Source: Aphidius gifuensis (taxonomy: Eukaryota > Arthropoda > Insecta > Hymenoptera > Braconidae). Taken from it: a stretch of 64,000 bases of DNA. The position numbers were made by a program, and so were the translations under genes. The notes below the pieces were generated by a model. That model did not search any database. It had not been told where the DNA came from and worked only from the letters and a program-made list of their open reading frames with translations. Each line of letters starts with the position of its first letter. Position 1 is the first letter of the stretch. The stretch lies in contig NC_057789.1 of the NCBI RefSeq assembly GCF_014905175.1, positions 20,538,555-20,602,554 of the forward strand, written 5' to 3'. Of this stretch, positions 34,901 to 47,824 are shown one piece after another.

Positions 34901-36884
34901 CAAAATAATATAATCTCATGCATCCATTGAACATCTATTGACCATCATTTATTTATTTGAATAATATTATTAACATTACAGAACAATTCAATTGTAGTAT
35001 ACTTATTACTAATGCTTCTTTACAAGAAATAATTTATATTTTCACTTTACGAGGGATTGCGTATATTAAAAAAAAAAAATTATCCATGAAAATCATAAAA
35101 AAATTCAAATAATTAAGTACTTATTTGTTTTTTTACAAAATGTTTTTTAGCAAAAAATAATGGTGGAACAATTTACTTAGACTTTTTTAATTTATATGAA
35201 AAAATAAAAAAATTGAACCACATAATATAAGAAAATAAAAAATTCCAGCAAGTACAAATTTAATTTTATTTAAAATTTATAAATTTTTAGTTGCTTCATT
35301 ATTTTACCTTTTGTTCTTGATTTACTGCTAAATAAAGGATTTTGCATATTTTATTTATTACATCGTCAGCAGCTTTTGCATTTAACAAGCCAAGTTGTAC
35401 AGCTGTGAACTCTCCAAACATATGATTGCGTATACTCATGTTTAATGAGCAATTTTCATAACAATCCATGTTGTGCATTGTTTTTTCAGCATACATGGCT
35501 GATAAAAAAAAAAGCTTATAATTTATATTGAACTTTAGTTTAAAGTACAGAAAATGAATGAATTTATAATCATGACATTGAATTTACGATAAAAAAATTA
35601 AAAATAACATCACGTACTTGTGCTATCTACATATAAAGATACCAAATGAAAATGTTATATGATGATGATGATAATCAGGTGATTATAGAAAAAAAAAACC
35701 AATTTAAAAAGTATAGAAAAAAAAAAAAAACTACCCAAATTTTTAAATAATATAAAATAAAAGTGCGTCAGAATTATTACCTAAAGTAAAAATGTGATGG
35801 ATGAACCGAAACCAATTTATTTACGAAGTGATATGAATACGATGATCAGGACGTTTTAAATAAAAGCAACCAATTTAAAAAGTATAGAAAAAAACCGATG
35901 ACAATTTTCTGACTGATAGAAATATATATTATTTGTGTATAATAAATGTGAAAGATTAAATACCTCGTTTTTCAATTGCTGATGCTGCTGATGATAATGA
36001 TGATGATGTTGAAATATCCTGGGAAACAGACGAAGGTATATCAAGGCAACTTTGAGAACATGATACATCACTGAGGCAAGTATCCAATGAAGTATCTGGT
36101 ACAATATGCATTTCATTATCAGAATTTTGTGAACACAAAAAGACTGATTGGTTATTAGCAGGTCCAACATTAGTTGCCATTAATGTTGGGCTTTGAAAAT
36201 TTTCAATTTTAGGATTTTCATGTACTTCTACTTCTGCTTGGATTTCATAAACTGATAAATCAGAAATACTTGCAACTATATTTAATACAAAATAAATAAT
36301 GTTAGTATTATTAAAATAAATAAAGCTTAATTAGCAACTAATTTTTTTTTTTTTTTTTAATGAATAATTATTTTAAAAAAACCATAAAAAATTAAAAATC
36401 TTACCATTTGAATGATTTTTCTCTTTTAAAATACTATCAGTTGATTGAAGCTGCTTTAATAAATCAATTGGTATTGGTTTCTCTGGAATTTTAAGTAATG
36501 GATACTCTCCTGGAGTCAAAGATTTTTTTATTTTTCCACGAAGTTGATGTTCTTTGAAATGACAATGACAAATACCAATATTTGAATGTATATTTTTTAT
36601 ATTCATTTTTACCAATTCGATGTTTCCAGTGAGACGGACAAATTCTAAAAAACTGGGTTAAAATAAATGAGTAAATAATTAATATCATATTTTAAATTAA
36701 TAAATATACATCGTTTATTAGAAACGTACTCTTCTGTACTTTTATAAGGAATTGCAGATACACAACAATTTATGTGCTTTTTCATGGTTAAATTTGTCCT
36801 AAGTGGTGTTGGAGATTTGTTTTCTTGTCTACTTTTTCTCTCCATGTAGTGACCACAATTTAAAACACCACAACGTCTCCCCAT
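31991..36884 (-). pseudogene. THAP-domain P-element-type transposase (THAP9-like), multi-exon, inactivated
   Basis: Six exons can be read on the minus strand. Exons 1-2 (36884-36730, 36644-36405) join in phase into an N-terminal C2CH THAP-like zinc domain: MGRRCGVLNCGH at the start, then CHCHF, and LTPGEYPLLKIP in the place of the AVPT box. Exon 3 (36275-35964) is a Ser-rich linker. Exon 4 (35498-35308) and exon 5 (34497-34408) are short. Exon 6 (34325 downward) has a basic coiled coil, then the catalytic part: WDEMSIKQRFFF, GFVDYAGDL, ALVFMLEGLNKSWKVPIGYY, TVCDSASVKK, DVPHMLKCFRNNW and NQDCLENWFGQIRQTGG. This order and these words define P-element/THAP9 transposases. Two in-frame stops (TAG 34050-34048, TAA 33345-33343), a one-base phase misfit between exons 4 and 5, and a frame change near 32524 make the copy inactive as read. 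A real intron could explain the last. Confidence 0.88.
36405..36884 (-). pseudogene. THAP DNA-binding domain exons 1-2 of the transposase
   Basis: Exon 1 ends at 36730 before GTACGT. Exon 2 begins at 36644 after TTTTTAG. Joining completes a Glu codon and reads STEEFVRLTGNIELVKM. The cysteines at residues 5 and 10 and the CHCHF motif give the C2CH ligands. These domains bind the subterminal sites of P-type elements (family knowledge). Confidence 0.8.
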
Positions 36885-37492
36885 AGTGAATACTAAAAAA
36901 AAAAATGACTTATATTAATTACTGGTTACGAGATGCACGGGTATTTAATTTTTTGATAATTATTATAGTTACAAAGGTAATTTTGAGATTATTTAGTAAT
37001 GAATAATTTTATTTTTTATCTTTGTAGTTACTAATGTTGTATTTTGTTTAAAGAAAAAAAAAATATATATACGACATTGATAAAATTTAAATTAATTATT
37101 AATTGTTGAATTGATTTTTTTAAACAAATATATTTTTAATTTATTTAAAATAGTGTCGTTACAGCACATTCTAGTATTGCCAATGGTTTTGGAGATTTAT
37201 AATCTAAAGCTGTGTACATACTATGATATTTTTTTTTCATAATATAAAATCAATTTAATGGTAGAATGTTGAATTATCAACATTAAATTATCAACTATGC
37301 TAACAATTAATTTCATGTATCACCGTTTGACCCAGCGAGATGATGCCTATATCGGTGATAATAATAATAATAATTATTATTAATTATATCAATTAATATT
37401 ACATATATATCATAACAATTTTTTATATAACAAAATTTTATGCACAAAAAATAAATTGACAAAAAATAAAATAAAAAAAAATAGTCGTCGGA

Positions 37493-37655
37493 ATGAATTT
37501 GAATGAGGAAACATTTACACCAGGAAAAAAAAATTATGAACGAGTACGTAGCTGCCTTGAAAATAATCTAAAACAAAAATTTGATGTTGTGTTATCATGG
37601 GATCCACCAGATAATATTTTAGCTATTTATATTTTTTTATTATCATTGGAAAAAT
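37493..37655 (+). CDS. Orphan exon, product unknown
   Basis: ATG at 37493 opens a frame with balanced composition: NYERVRSCLENNLKQKFDVV near residues 14-33, LSWDPPDN after it, then AIYIFLLSLEKL. A GTAATA donor-like site at about 37653 follows; beyond it the frame becomes AT-driven and stops at 37691. It looks like a first coding exon. It lies upstream of, and divergent from, the transposase, about 600 bp away. No family recognised. Could also be chance. Confidence 0.35.
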
Positions 37656-37699
37656 TGAGTAATATTTATTTTTCTAAATGTTTTATTAGATGACAAGAT

Positions 37700-40600
37700 T
37701 ATTGAGTATCAAATGTCAAAAGTATATTTATTTTTTTTTTTATTTTTTACTTGACCATTTGACCTGGTTATTAAATCAAATTAATATAATATTTTGTCAT
37801 GTTAAAATTTAGTTGAGTCATGAAAAAAAAAAAATAAATTGAAATGAAAATAATTATTTAAAATTTTTTTTCATTTTATTTTTATTCTTTTGAAATTTAT
37901 TTCAAGTCAGAATAACAATATGAAAATTTATATATAGAAAATTTATATCTTCAAGATAAATCCGGGTTTTTTTTCGAATTAATTATTTAACTTCCTATTC
38001 ACATTAGATACAGTTGATCAACGATATTTCTTCATTCTATCAGTGTAAAAAAATAAAAATAAAAAACTAATTCAAAAAGTGCATCAAAGTTTTATCTCGT
38101 GTTTTTCAACAAATGTCGTAATGACCGTATGTTCTTGTACCCAAGCTTTTCTCTCGTTCCGCAAATAATTTCATTTGATATATTGAACTTGTCGCTGTTT
38201 TTATAAATTTATTTTTTACTTTATTTTTTTATAAAATAGATTGCGTAGTCATGATGCTTTATACTAAAATACATTTTTTATTTGAAGAAAAGTTTTAACT
38301 AGCTGTTTTTTTTGCCTCTTGTCCATATGATAAAATTTCATACTGCAACTTGTGACATTTTAAAAAAAATTGCACAAAATAAAATGGAATAAAATAAACA
38401 AAAAAAATATATTAAGTACTCATCCGTGCAGACGACCTGTGCATAAATGACTTTTACAATATTCTCAACGACTCTTCTTATTATACTGTGATCTTTTTTC
38501 TTTTTTTTTTATTTAATAAATAAAAGTACGTAAGAAAAAAGAAAAAAATATTATTTTATTTACTGACTAATTTAAATTGCATATTACAATGAATTATAAA
38601 TAATAAAAATAATTTATAATATTTAATTTGTCTTTTTAAAAACACAAGAAATATAATAGAAAAAAATTTATTTTACATAAAATAATAAAATGATGATAGT
38701 AAAAATTGAAACAATGGAAAATAGAACAATGTGATAATAAAAAAAAAACAATAGATATATAAAAGAGAATTTTAAATGACATTTTTATAGGTGATATATG
38801 ATATAATTGAGAGAATTTAATAGTGACATATGATATATAAAGATCTTTAATTTAAAAATCTAATTTTCGACATTTTACTTTTAGAACAAATGGCTTTGAC
38901 ATTTTGTTCTATCTATAGTTAAATATATACTTTATAATGCATATGCAAGATAGTTTTGTTCCTTTTGTAAATTTACTTCTTGTTAGCTTTCATCTAAATC
39001 TAAAATGTCATTTACATTTTAAAGGTTGTAACACATGACGTTGGTTTTTCATATAGAATGATTTTTTATTTATTTATTTTTATTTTATTTAATTATACTT
39101 GGTAAATTATTTTTGCTTTTAGTTTTATTTTTGTTAATTAAAAAAAAACTCATACCTAAATTTTATTTTTTGCATATTAAGTAATTTCATATGGGTTATT
39201 ATTTGCTGGGTTTAAAATTGTTTTCATTTTTTTTTTTTTAACGTGTGCGTTCAATTTCAGGGTACTTATAAATACCAGTATTGATTTAATTTAATATTTG
39301 CATATTTATCATTGAGCGTCGATGTTAATGATACTTTTCAATTGTCTCTGGTTTATTTGTTCTGGTTTTATTATTTACTTGTAATAAAGTAAATACAATA
39401 ATATTATTTCTACAAAATTTATAACATTTTTTAATTATTTGCTTTAAACAATTAATTTTACTAATCGATTTATTTATAATTAGAAAATTAAATACAAAAC
39501 AATATTGAAAATCTCTAGATTTATAAAGTTTTTATTTTTATCTTTTAAAATTGAATTTTTTTTTTTTTTCGTTATACGAGATGTAAAATTTTTAATCGAA
39601 ATGTAAAGAAAATAAGATAAAAATAAATTGACGTCAATGAAATACGACAAGTAAGACACAAACAGTATAAAAAAAAAGTTGACAAAAAATAAAAGTGACT
39701 AGTTTTTTAATTTTAGAACGAAAAAAAAAAAAAAAAAGTGTTCAGTTTATTATGGATTTTCTGCACTTTGCTAAAAGGAAATAAGTTTTGAAAATATTCT
39801 TGTTAATGTTCACTTGAAATTTAATATAATCCAAGATTAAAAAAGAAAAAAAAAAAAAAAATGTTTTTGTCAACACAGTTCGTAAATACGTATTTTTGTT
39901 AATCTCTCTTCAATGTATGAATTTTGCATGTTTTTTAATTTTTAATTAAAAAAAATTAATGAAAAAAAAAAAAAAAGGAATTTGTTTACTTTGCTTAGTA
40001 TACAAATTAAACTATATAATTGAATTTAAAATTATCACATTAATTATCTAAAAGTTGAGTAAATTTCTGCAAGGGTTAATTGGCTTTACATGTGCAAATT
40101 ATAAAATATCAGTGACTATGAATAATGTGTCATCAATACAATAACCACAATTGAATAAATTATTTTAATTACATTCTCATGACCTCATTTCAATAATTCA
40201 AATTATAAAAATTACATTAATCATAAAAGAAGAAAAAAATATGAAAAAAATTGATTTAACAATTTTTTTTCAATATTATCACGAGTTTCTACGTAATCCT
40301 ACTGTTTTTTTTTTCAAATTTTATCAGGATATAATATTCCCTTGATATACGAAAAAAGTTTAACTTCAAGTGAAAATTGCAAGATGGAAAGTTTCAACAA
40401 GATGAAAAATCTGCGAGCAAACTTAAAATCCAATGATTACATTCGTTGTATTTTTTTTTTATTTTATGATTCTATATTATCTAGATTAAAATAAAAATAC
40501 AACATTAACTATATTGTTTTAAAATATACTATTACTATAAATAAACTTGAAATAAATTGAAAATTCGAAATAAAAATAAAAAATATATTCAACATGAAAT

Positions 40601-42050
40601 TTTTCAAGTAAATATTAATTTTTTATGAAGGTTTGAATTAAGATTTTATCTGATTATTGAACCTGTTGCTTAATTGACATTTATAATATTGCAATAATCA
40701 TTATAAATATCAAAAATTTATATAAGATTTACATGCTTATTATCTTGGTTCACATTTATCACAAGCATTTAAAAAAAACTAAATACATTTCTAAATTCAC
40801 TTGAGATTTGTGTTGGGTAAATTTTGCATTTGTGAATATACAGACTCAGTTTGAAGCAAACATCCCTCGAGGAGGTGAATCTAGACAAGGGTCGAGTGTA
40901 TAATATAAAGCTCATGAGACATGAGTAGTGTCCACCTTGTTTTACCTACAACTTTTTATCTTAAAAAATTTTTTCTTATTTTTATAAATTTTCTCAAAGT
41001 TTTTTCAAACATAATACATTAATTTTATATTTTTTTGCTCACACAAATAAATGATAACGAATTTTAAATTATATCAAAAGTTTATAACTAATACAAAAAA
41101 AAAAAGGATATATATTTTTCGATTTTAATGTAATAAATTTACTCTAATCAAATTATAATTAACTAAAAACTTTATAAATATATTATTAGTTAAAAGTACA
41201 TATACTTTTTGTATTAATTTTTTTTTTTTTACTTTAGACATTAATGAAACTTGGGGGGGGGGGATAAATTTATACATCTCATGAATATAAATGAGTAAAA
41301 TTTTGTTGGATGTAATATCGAGGTTAGTTATATTTGTGTTATGAACATGTTAAATAATGAAAATAACCAATAACCCATGAAGTGTATTTATTGCAAATAG
41401 AAACACTTTATCATATATATATATATTTATTGATATTAATTAGATTATTATGTTGTTATTTTGTGTACATTGTTGGTGGTAGTAACAAGACACAAAGTGA
41501 GATAAAACTTGATGATTATACTTGGACAGAATCTAAACTATTATCTCAGACAAGACTTTATTATATACAAAGGTTGTATACCACGAAACAAGTATACTTA
41601 GCAAAATTATTACAACGCCCAAAACTGTATATAAATTTGATCCTTTATTGTGTGAAAATTGACAATGAAAATACAAATTTCATTTAACATTTAATAGATA
41701 AATTGATAAAGTTTTTATTTATATTTGTTTATCAATTTTATATACATGGTAATTTTATTTTCATATATATTAACTATTTAAAATAATAATGTTATGAAAT
41801 TTTCAATTTAAAAAAATATCTAAAGCTTGTATTTATTATCAAGTATTTTTTGAACAATCTAACGTATTAATTATTCAAAAAGTATTAATTTTTTTCATGC
41901 TGATAAGGTGACTTGTAGATTATTCATAAAAAAAAATGATTCTAAAATCACCTTGTCAATTCTGGGATTATAAAAATCAACTGTTTCAAATCAACATAAA
42001 TATTTAATAAAATTAATTTCTATATTGAATTTTAAAATATCAAATTTAAT
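37700..42050. other. Long AT-rich region without recognised gene
   Basis: Dense poly-A/T. A G10 run is at about 41252. At 41463-41640 a plus-strand frame reads YIVGGSNKTQSEIKLDDYTW and continues protein-like for some 50 codons. This may be an exon fragment but no family could be assigned. Nothing else supported. Confidence 0.4.
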
Positions 42051-42059
42051 TTAACACCC

Positions 42060-42175
42060 CGGAGAAATGTCACAGTCAATAATTTTTATATAGGATTAGG
42101 GAAGGTTAAATAACACAGGAAATAATAATTTATCACAAGAATTAATTAGTTTAAATTCACTCGAAAAATGTTATT
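42060..42175 (-). repeat. LTR-related fragment
   Basis: GGATTAGGGAAGGTTAAAT with TGTCACAGTCA before it and AACACAGGAAATAA after it matches 48165-48245 inside the 5' LTR. The remainder up to about 42500 is no longer alignable by eye. It is either a decayed 3' LTR of the element at 44.2-48.5 kb or a fragment of a sister family. Confidence 0.5.
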
Positions 42176-43498
42176 TATTTAAAACGTAAAAGTTCAATTG
42201 ATTTTATTTAATTTTTATCAGATGTAATTGATTTAATTTTAATTTTAATTTTAAATTTTTAATTTAGTTTCAATGATTTAAATAGACTGAAAGTTGTCGC
42301 AAGAGTGACGCTCCTTAAAATTAAAAATAAAATTATTCCATGGTGTACTTTAATTATTAGGTAGACAAAAAGTGAAAACACAAGTTGAACCAATCGGATA
42401 AACAATGGTTCCCATAAAAAGTATTGTGCATCATGATTAAAATTGTTTAAAATTATTTAATAAAAATAATTTAGCAACTCTGCAAAACGGCAGCGAATAG
42501 ATCGTTGTGACTTAAAATTTAAATATTAAATCCCCAAAAAATTAAATCAATCCAAAAAAACTTTATTCATTGGCGATGAGCGAAAATTTGTCGATAATTA
42601 ATTAAATTTATTGTTTTTTTTTGTTTATTGTTTAAAAAAGTATTGTTTTTATTTTTTATTTTATTTATTGAAAATTTATTGATTGTTTATATTTTTTTAT
42701 TTCTAAGGTTTTTCAGCGATGTAGAATGAAATTTTTTATTATATTTTTTTTTGATATCATTTTTTTGTTTATATTTTGATTATTATTATTATTATTTTTT
42801 ATTATTTTGATTTGAAATTGAATTAATGATTGGTCAATCAGCCGCCCACACGGAATTAATTAACCACCGACGCGTGCAGTAAAAAAAATCCCTTACAAAT
42901 TACTAAACTAGAAATTTTATTATTATATTTTGTTTGTTTTTTTTTTTGTAATTTTTTGTAAATTTTTTTGTAAAATTTTATATTAATTTTTATTATTTTT
43001 TTTATATTTTTGTTTATTATTTTTTTATTAGAATATTTAAGCAACATTTTTTTTAAAATTTTTAAATTGATTGAAATATTATTTTTTTGGTAATTATTGA
43101 ATATTCCCTTTTTTAATATATTAAAAGTTGTAATTTAAAACTCAAAGGAAAATTTAATTTTTTTGTTTTTGTTTTTACGAATTTTTTTATTATTTTTTTG
43201 TATTTTTTTTTGAAAATTTTTTAAAAATATTTTAGTAAAATTCTACTATTCGTTTTAGTAAATTTAATATTTTTTTGCAGTAAATTTATTTTTTTTATAG
43301 TAAAATGTAATGATGAAATCCAATTTAATTTAAATATTATCATTTTTCCCTCAAAAGTAAAAAAAAGTTTCATTTAATTTTCCCAACACTAAGTTCAATA
43401 ATTAATTAATTTTTCCATAAAAAAAAATTATATTCTTTGAAAAATAAAAAATTAAAAAATGTAAAAGAGTTTAGAATAATTATAAAATAAAACTTATT

Positions 43499-43665
43499 TT
43501 ATTCCTCTTCTTCGATGTATTCCACGATGTCCTTGAATTGTAATCTGTTACCTCTGCTTGCATTGTCTCTCCTCTCCGGCTTCCATCGTCGCAGCTTGCC
43601 TGATGAACTCCCCTCAATTTCTTTTCTGATGCATGTTGATGACTTGATATTGTTTTCTTCTTTCA
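43499..43665 (-). pseudogene. Possible C-terminal tail of a retrotransposon Pol
   Basis: The minus strand reads SSTCIRKEIEG, SSSGKLRRWKPERRDNAS and FKDIVEYIEEEE up to a TAA at 43501-43499. Its base composition is clearly less AT-rich than its surroundings. Basic tails of this kind end some insect LTR-element polyproteins; position between gag and the LTR-like fragment fits. Weak call. Confidence 0.35.
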
Positions 43666-44206
43666 CTGCTCTCTTTTTAATTTACTGACCGCTACCATTA
43701 AGTTAGACGCAATATTGCGGCGTTGCCATTTATATCACAATAAAATCTTCCGGTCCCCATGAACTGCACTTTATTTATTTATTTTAGGATTTAGGAAGAT
43801 AAGGATCAGGATTGTTACCCTTCTAAAATATTATTTTTTTTCTATATAAAAAATTTCAATATAAAATTTAAATTTATAAAATTAGCTTTCGATTTCAATT
43901 TATTTTACTTTAACCATAATTAAAAAATTTTATTATTCAAAACAAAATTTGATTTATCTTTTGGTTTTTCATTTTAGTATTTCCAAAAAAATATTTTGTT
44001 TATGTTCAATGTATTTATTTTCATGTATTATTTGTGTATTTGTTTTGTGTAAAAAAAAATATCAATTCGTATATATATGTATAAAATTTATTTTCAATTT
44101 TTTTAGGAATATTTTTCCCGATTATTAGTAATTTTTTTGTTTATAAAATTTTTTGGTAATTATTTTTTTTTTTTTTTTTTTTTTTTTCAGATTATTTTTT
44201 TTTTAT

Positions 44207-45376
44207 CTATATTTTTTTTCGTGTATTAATTATTAGCAATTTTTCCTTCAACAAATTTTTACCAGGTTTATAATATTTTAGATTCGATATTAATCTCGCC
44301 CGATCCGGTCTACGTTCCCCCTTAAATTTTTCTACAATATTAATTTCTAATTTACCTTTGTCAAATACTTTATTTTTAAACTTCATCATATCCGACTTTA
44401 ATTTTTCATCATATGTTTTCATTAGGTCATCTTGGGACTCATTCGTTTTAATATCTAATTTCTTCAGACTCATATTATTTTTCATTTTATTCTTTTTATT
44501 ATTTTCATTAATTTTATTTAAATCAATTTCATTTAATACATCATCGGTTTTTCCATACGGTTTAATTATTACACTCTCAATATTATTATTATCTTCGCAA
44601 TTTATTTTTTTATCATTAACTTCAAAATTATTTTTATCATTATAAGAACTTTTCTTATAAACGTAATCATTATTAACATTTTTCTCGATTTTATTCGCGT
44701 GTACGCATATATTTTTATTATTTTTGACAGTCACTTCGTCATTTATTTCATTATTACTTAAAATACTAGTTTCCTTATTCTTCAACTCAATATCTTCATT
44801 AAAATTATCATCAATAAAATCTTTGTCAATATCAGACTCATTATTATATTCATCATTTAAATCATCATTATTTTTATTATCACTTAAATTATTGAACAAA
44901 AATATTTCGTCATTATCGCGGAAAATCTTTGTTTGATTACGTTCATTATTAGTTTCTTCAATAAATTTAATTTTTTCGTTAACTTCTTTTGCAATAGTGA
45001 TATTTATATTTCGCGTAGCAATATTTAAATCTTTATTTTCATTTATTTCAATTTTATTATTATTATTCGATGAGTCTTCCGATATAGATATTTCATCCAT
45101 AAAATTTACCCTTTTTATTTAATTAATATTATCATTTTTATTTCCATTATTATCAAGTTTAGTATTAAATTTTACTTTTTCAGTTCGCACGATAGGTTCA
45201 TAATTACTATCAACAGTATCTTTCGACGTTGATGGAATTGGATTAATTATATTATTATTATTTTCAAATTTATTTAATTTATTTTCAGTTTCAGTAATAG
45301 AATTATATATTTCATTTATGTCTGATTTTAAAATTAATTTGACTGTATTATTTGTTCTGATTGAGGTATTGGCCAT
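44207..45376 (-). pseudogene. Asn/Asp/Glu/Lys-rich frame downstream of gag (-1 frame, one stop)
   Basis: The frame opening at 45376 overlaps the end of gag by 43 nt and is in the -1 frame relative to it, as in gag-pol arrangements. A TAA at 45121-45119 interrupts it; the same frame goes on from 45100 to 44207 (297 codons). The product is extremely N/D/E/K-rich, with GERRPDRARLISNLKYYKPG near the end. I see no protease D(S/T)G, no RT and no integrase motif, so the usual pol domains are missing or replaced. I found no classical slippery heptamer in the overlap. Function unknown. Confidence 0.55.
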
Positions 45377-47433
45377 TTTTGTTTTCCTCCCTCTAGGTCC
45401 ACCGGCGTATCCCCGTTTTTTTGAGCTTGGCGTTCAAGACATTTTCTCTGAGCATTTTGTAATTTAAAACAATGATTCATATCATGATTTGGTCTTTGGC
45501 AAAAACCACAAACTAAATTATTATTTGTTTTATTATAATCTTTTTCATCTTGATTAATATCATATGACATAAAGCCATTATCATTATAAACATTTTTATT
45601 TAAATTTTTATTATTAATTGGATCATTTATTTGCGCATAAGAATTATGAGAATTATAAAAATCATAATTATTGTTGTAAGATTTTTGTAAATAATCATTT
45701 GTTGAATTTTCATATGAATTATAGTATGGCATATTATTAATATTATTATTATTGTTCTCGACTGGATTCGAACTAAAGATCTCGGGTGGATTTACATTTG
45801 AATTTTTTTGCGTATTTAAATCAATATTTTGACTTGAAACGATGGGTTCGTTTACTTCATAATTACTTAAATTGTTATTAAAATTATTATTATTATTTCT
45901 TGAAAAATTATTATGGTATCTTTGATTTGAAAAATTACACGAAAAATTATTATTTGATTCAACGACTACTTCCGACGGGTTCTCGATTTTATTTGTTTGC
46001 ACGGTTTTAATTTCTTTTAATTTTCTAAACTTTAAACTGTCAATATATTCATTATAAATTTTTTTAGTAATATTCCACACTTTCAAAAAATCTGTAGTGT
46101 CTATATTTTTACATTTAACTCTCAAACATACCTCAGGCAATAACCCTTTAATAAATTGACGTATAGTTTTTTCCTCAATTTTAGATTTACTCATTGTTCC
46201 AAAACCATCATTATTACCCTCATTACAATCAATTAAATCATTATATAATTTTAGTACTCTACTTGCATACTCATCCACATTCTCATTGTCATTCATTAAT
46301 ACGATAGATAATTCATTCCAAACTGACTCGAAACTTTTTCCCGTGTACGTAACTGTACGGAGCAATATTTCTAGCTCATCAAGAGACGAAAATTCTGTGT
46401 TAGCAATTAGACTAATTTTAGGATCTGTAATTTTATTTTTAATAGAAAGCATAAAAGCTTGTGTCCATTGTGGATCTAGAAGTTTCAAAGCTGATCGACA
46501 ACTATTAATAAATCCGCGAATAGAATTTGTTTTTCCGTCATAATTAGGAATTACGTCTAGAGCGTCTCGTAAGGAACATTTACCGACCGTACTTGTTTCA
46601 ACTGGCTCTAATATTTTTACTGTTTGATTGTTATGATTTATTACAGAGTGTATTGGTCCATTTAATTGTGAATTTGGGCGTTCAATTTTTAAATTAGAAT
46701 TTACACGATTATTATTAATAAAATCTGAAATAAAACTGTCTCCACTTTTTTGATTAAAATTTTCCGTAAATGAAATAAGACAGTCATTTTTAATTTGCAA
46801 TTCTTTTTTCAAGGTCTCGTTCTCACGTTGCAGCTGATTAATTGTCTCACTCAAAACATTCTCTCTCTCACTTGACATATAAAAATTAAATGTTTCACGG
46901 TCATTCTCTAATCTCTCAAGTTGCTGACGACACTCATTCTTTTCCTGATTTACCTTCTCAAGGTTTTTATTTGCATGCATGACTCCCTCGCTCAAAGTAT
47001 TATTTCTATCTCTTAAAATTTTTACTTCCTGGTTCAAACCATTCACTCTTCTTTTCTCACCACTTAAACGTTTTGTTGAATTTAAAATTTCATTTGACAT
47101 TTGTTCATTATCAGTAATAACAAGATCAGCAGCGACTTTTATTTTATCAACCGTATTAACCATATTATCTCCCCATTCAGCATGTTGCTTTATTTTTTTA
47201 ATAGTTTCTCTAATATTAGTATATTCAATTCCATCTGCATTTTTTTCTACATCAAATATTTCTAAAGTAGAAATTATTCCTAAAAATTCGCTAGCGCATG
47301 ACCGTATTTCGGTAAGCAAAGTTCTTAAATTTTCCCCGTCAATTTTTCTCCCCCGCATTGCTTCAGCGTGTAGGTCTATTTCTTCGTAAATATGAGAGAA
47401 AGGCGATCCCGCCCCCGACCGATATGATGACAT
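45334..47433 (-). CDS. gag: LTR-retrotransposon Gag polyprotein
   Basis: 699 codons, uninterrupted. The N-terminal ~120 residues are mixed; about 125-225 is a strong coiled coil (heptads through LNQEVKILRDRNNTL, NLEKVNQEKNECRQQLERL and LQRENETLKKELQ). Roughly 285-500 is capsid-like, with ESVWNELSIVLMNDNENVDEY and RQFIKGLLPEVCLRVK typical of retrotransposon capsid. An Asn-rich linker follows, and a CCHC knuckle CGFCQRPNHDMNHC lies at about 642-655 for RNA packaging. It starts about 370 bp from the primer-binding site. Start chosen at 47433 because the leader before it has stops. The intact frame suggests a fairly young insertion or selection. Whether Ty3-like or Bel-like cannot be fixed without an RT. 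Confidence 0.85.
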   Translation of the reverse strand: MSSYRSGAGSPFSHIYEEIDLHAEAMRGRKIDGENLRTLLTEIRSCASEFLGIISTLEIFDVEKNADGIEYTNIRETIKKIKQHAEWGDNMVNTVDKIKVAADLVITDNEQMSNEILNSTKRLSGEKRRVNGLNQEVKILRDRNNTLSEGVMHANKNLEKVNQEKNECRQQLERLENDRETFNFYMSSERENVLSETINQLQRENETLKKELQIKNDCLISFTENFNQKSGDSFISDFINNNRVNSNLKIERPNSQLNGPIHSVINHNNQTVKILEPVETSTVGKCSLRDALDVIPNYDGKTNSIRGFINSCRSALKLLDPQWTQAFMLSIKNKITDPKISLIANTEFSSLDELEILLRTVTYTGKSFESVWNELSIVLMNDNENVDEYASRVLKLYNDLIDCNEGNNDGFGTMSKSKIEEKTIRQFIKGLLPEVCLRVKCKNIDTTDFLKVWNITKKIYNEYIDSLKFRKLKEIKTVQTNKIENPSEVVVESNNNFSCNFSNQRYHNNFSRNNNNNFNNNLSNYEVNEPIVSSQNIDLNTQKNSNVNPPEIFSSNPVENNNNNINNMPYYNSYENSTNDYLQKSYNNNYDFYNSHNSYAQINDPINNKNLNKNVYNDNGFMSYDINQDEKDYNKTNNNLVCGFCQRPNHDMNHCFKLQNAQRKCLERQAQKNGDTPVDLEGGKQKWPIPQSEQIIQSN

Positions 47434-47802
47434 TTTCGCTAAGAATTATTTTCGACGGACAAAAGAAATGATAGAAAAAAAAATTTCAATGCAATAAAAT
47501 ATTTAAAAAAAATTAATGCATATAAAATTTAACGCAATTAAATATAAAATTCAAGTTTGTTTGTTCATGTAAAAAGTAAAAATATAAAAGATCCATATTT
47601 ATATTGATAAAAAAAAATAGTGACTCCTGCGACGAAGTAAAAAAATTCAATAAAATTTATAGATATATATATGAATATTTTTATTTTCTTTATGTAAAAA
47701 AAAAATTATGTAAGTGTATAGTGTACCCCAAAATATTATATAGCATAAAAAAAAAATTTTAATCCGCACTGAGTTTAAAAATCTACGTTACACATTACAA
47801 AT

Positions 47803-47820
47803 ATCCCACTTCTGACACCA
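47803..47820 (-). promoter_or_regulatory. Primer-binding site complementary to tRNA-Leu
   Basis: Minus strand TGGTGTCAGAAGTGGGAT is complementary to the 3' end of animal tRNA-Leu including CCA. It begins four bases inside the LTR end, the normal position for priming minus-strand DNA. Confidence 0.85.
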
Positions 47821-47824
47821 ATTT

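Noticed and set aside
42856..43047. Lys/Asn/Ile-rich 63-codon frame
   Set aside because: Pure AT-rich low complexity, no motif.
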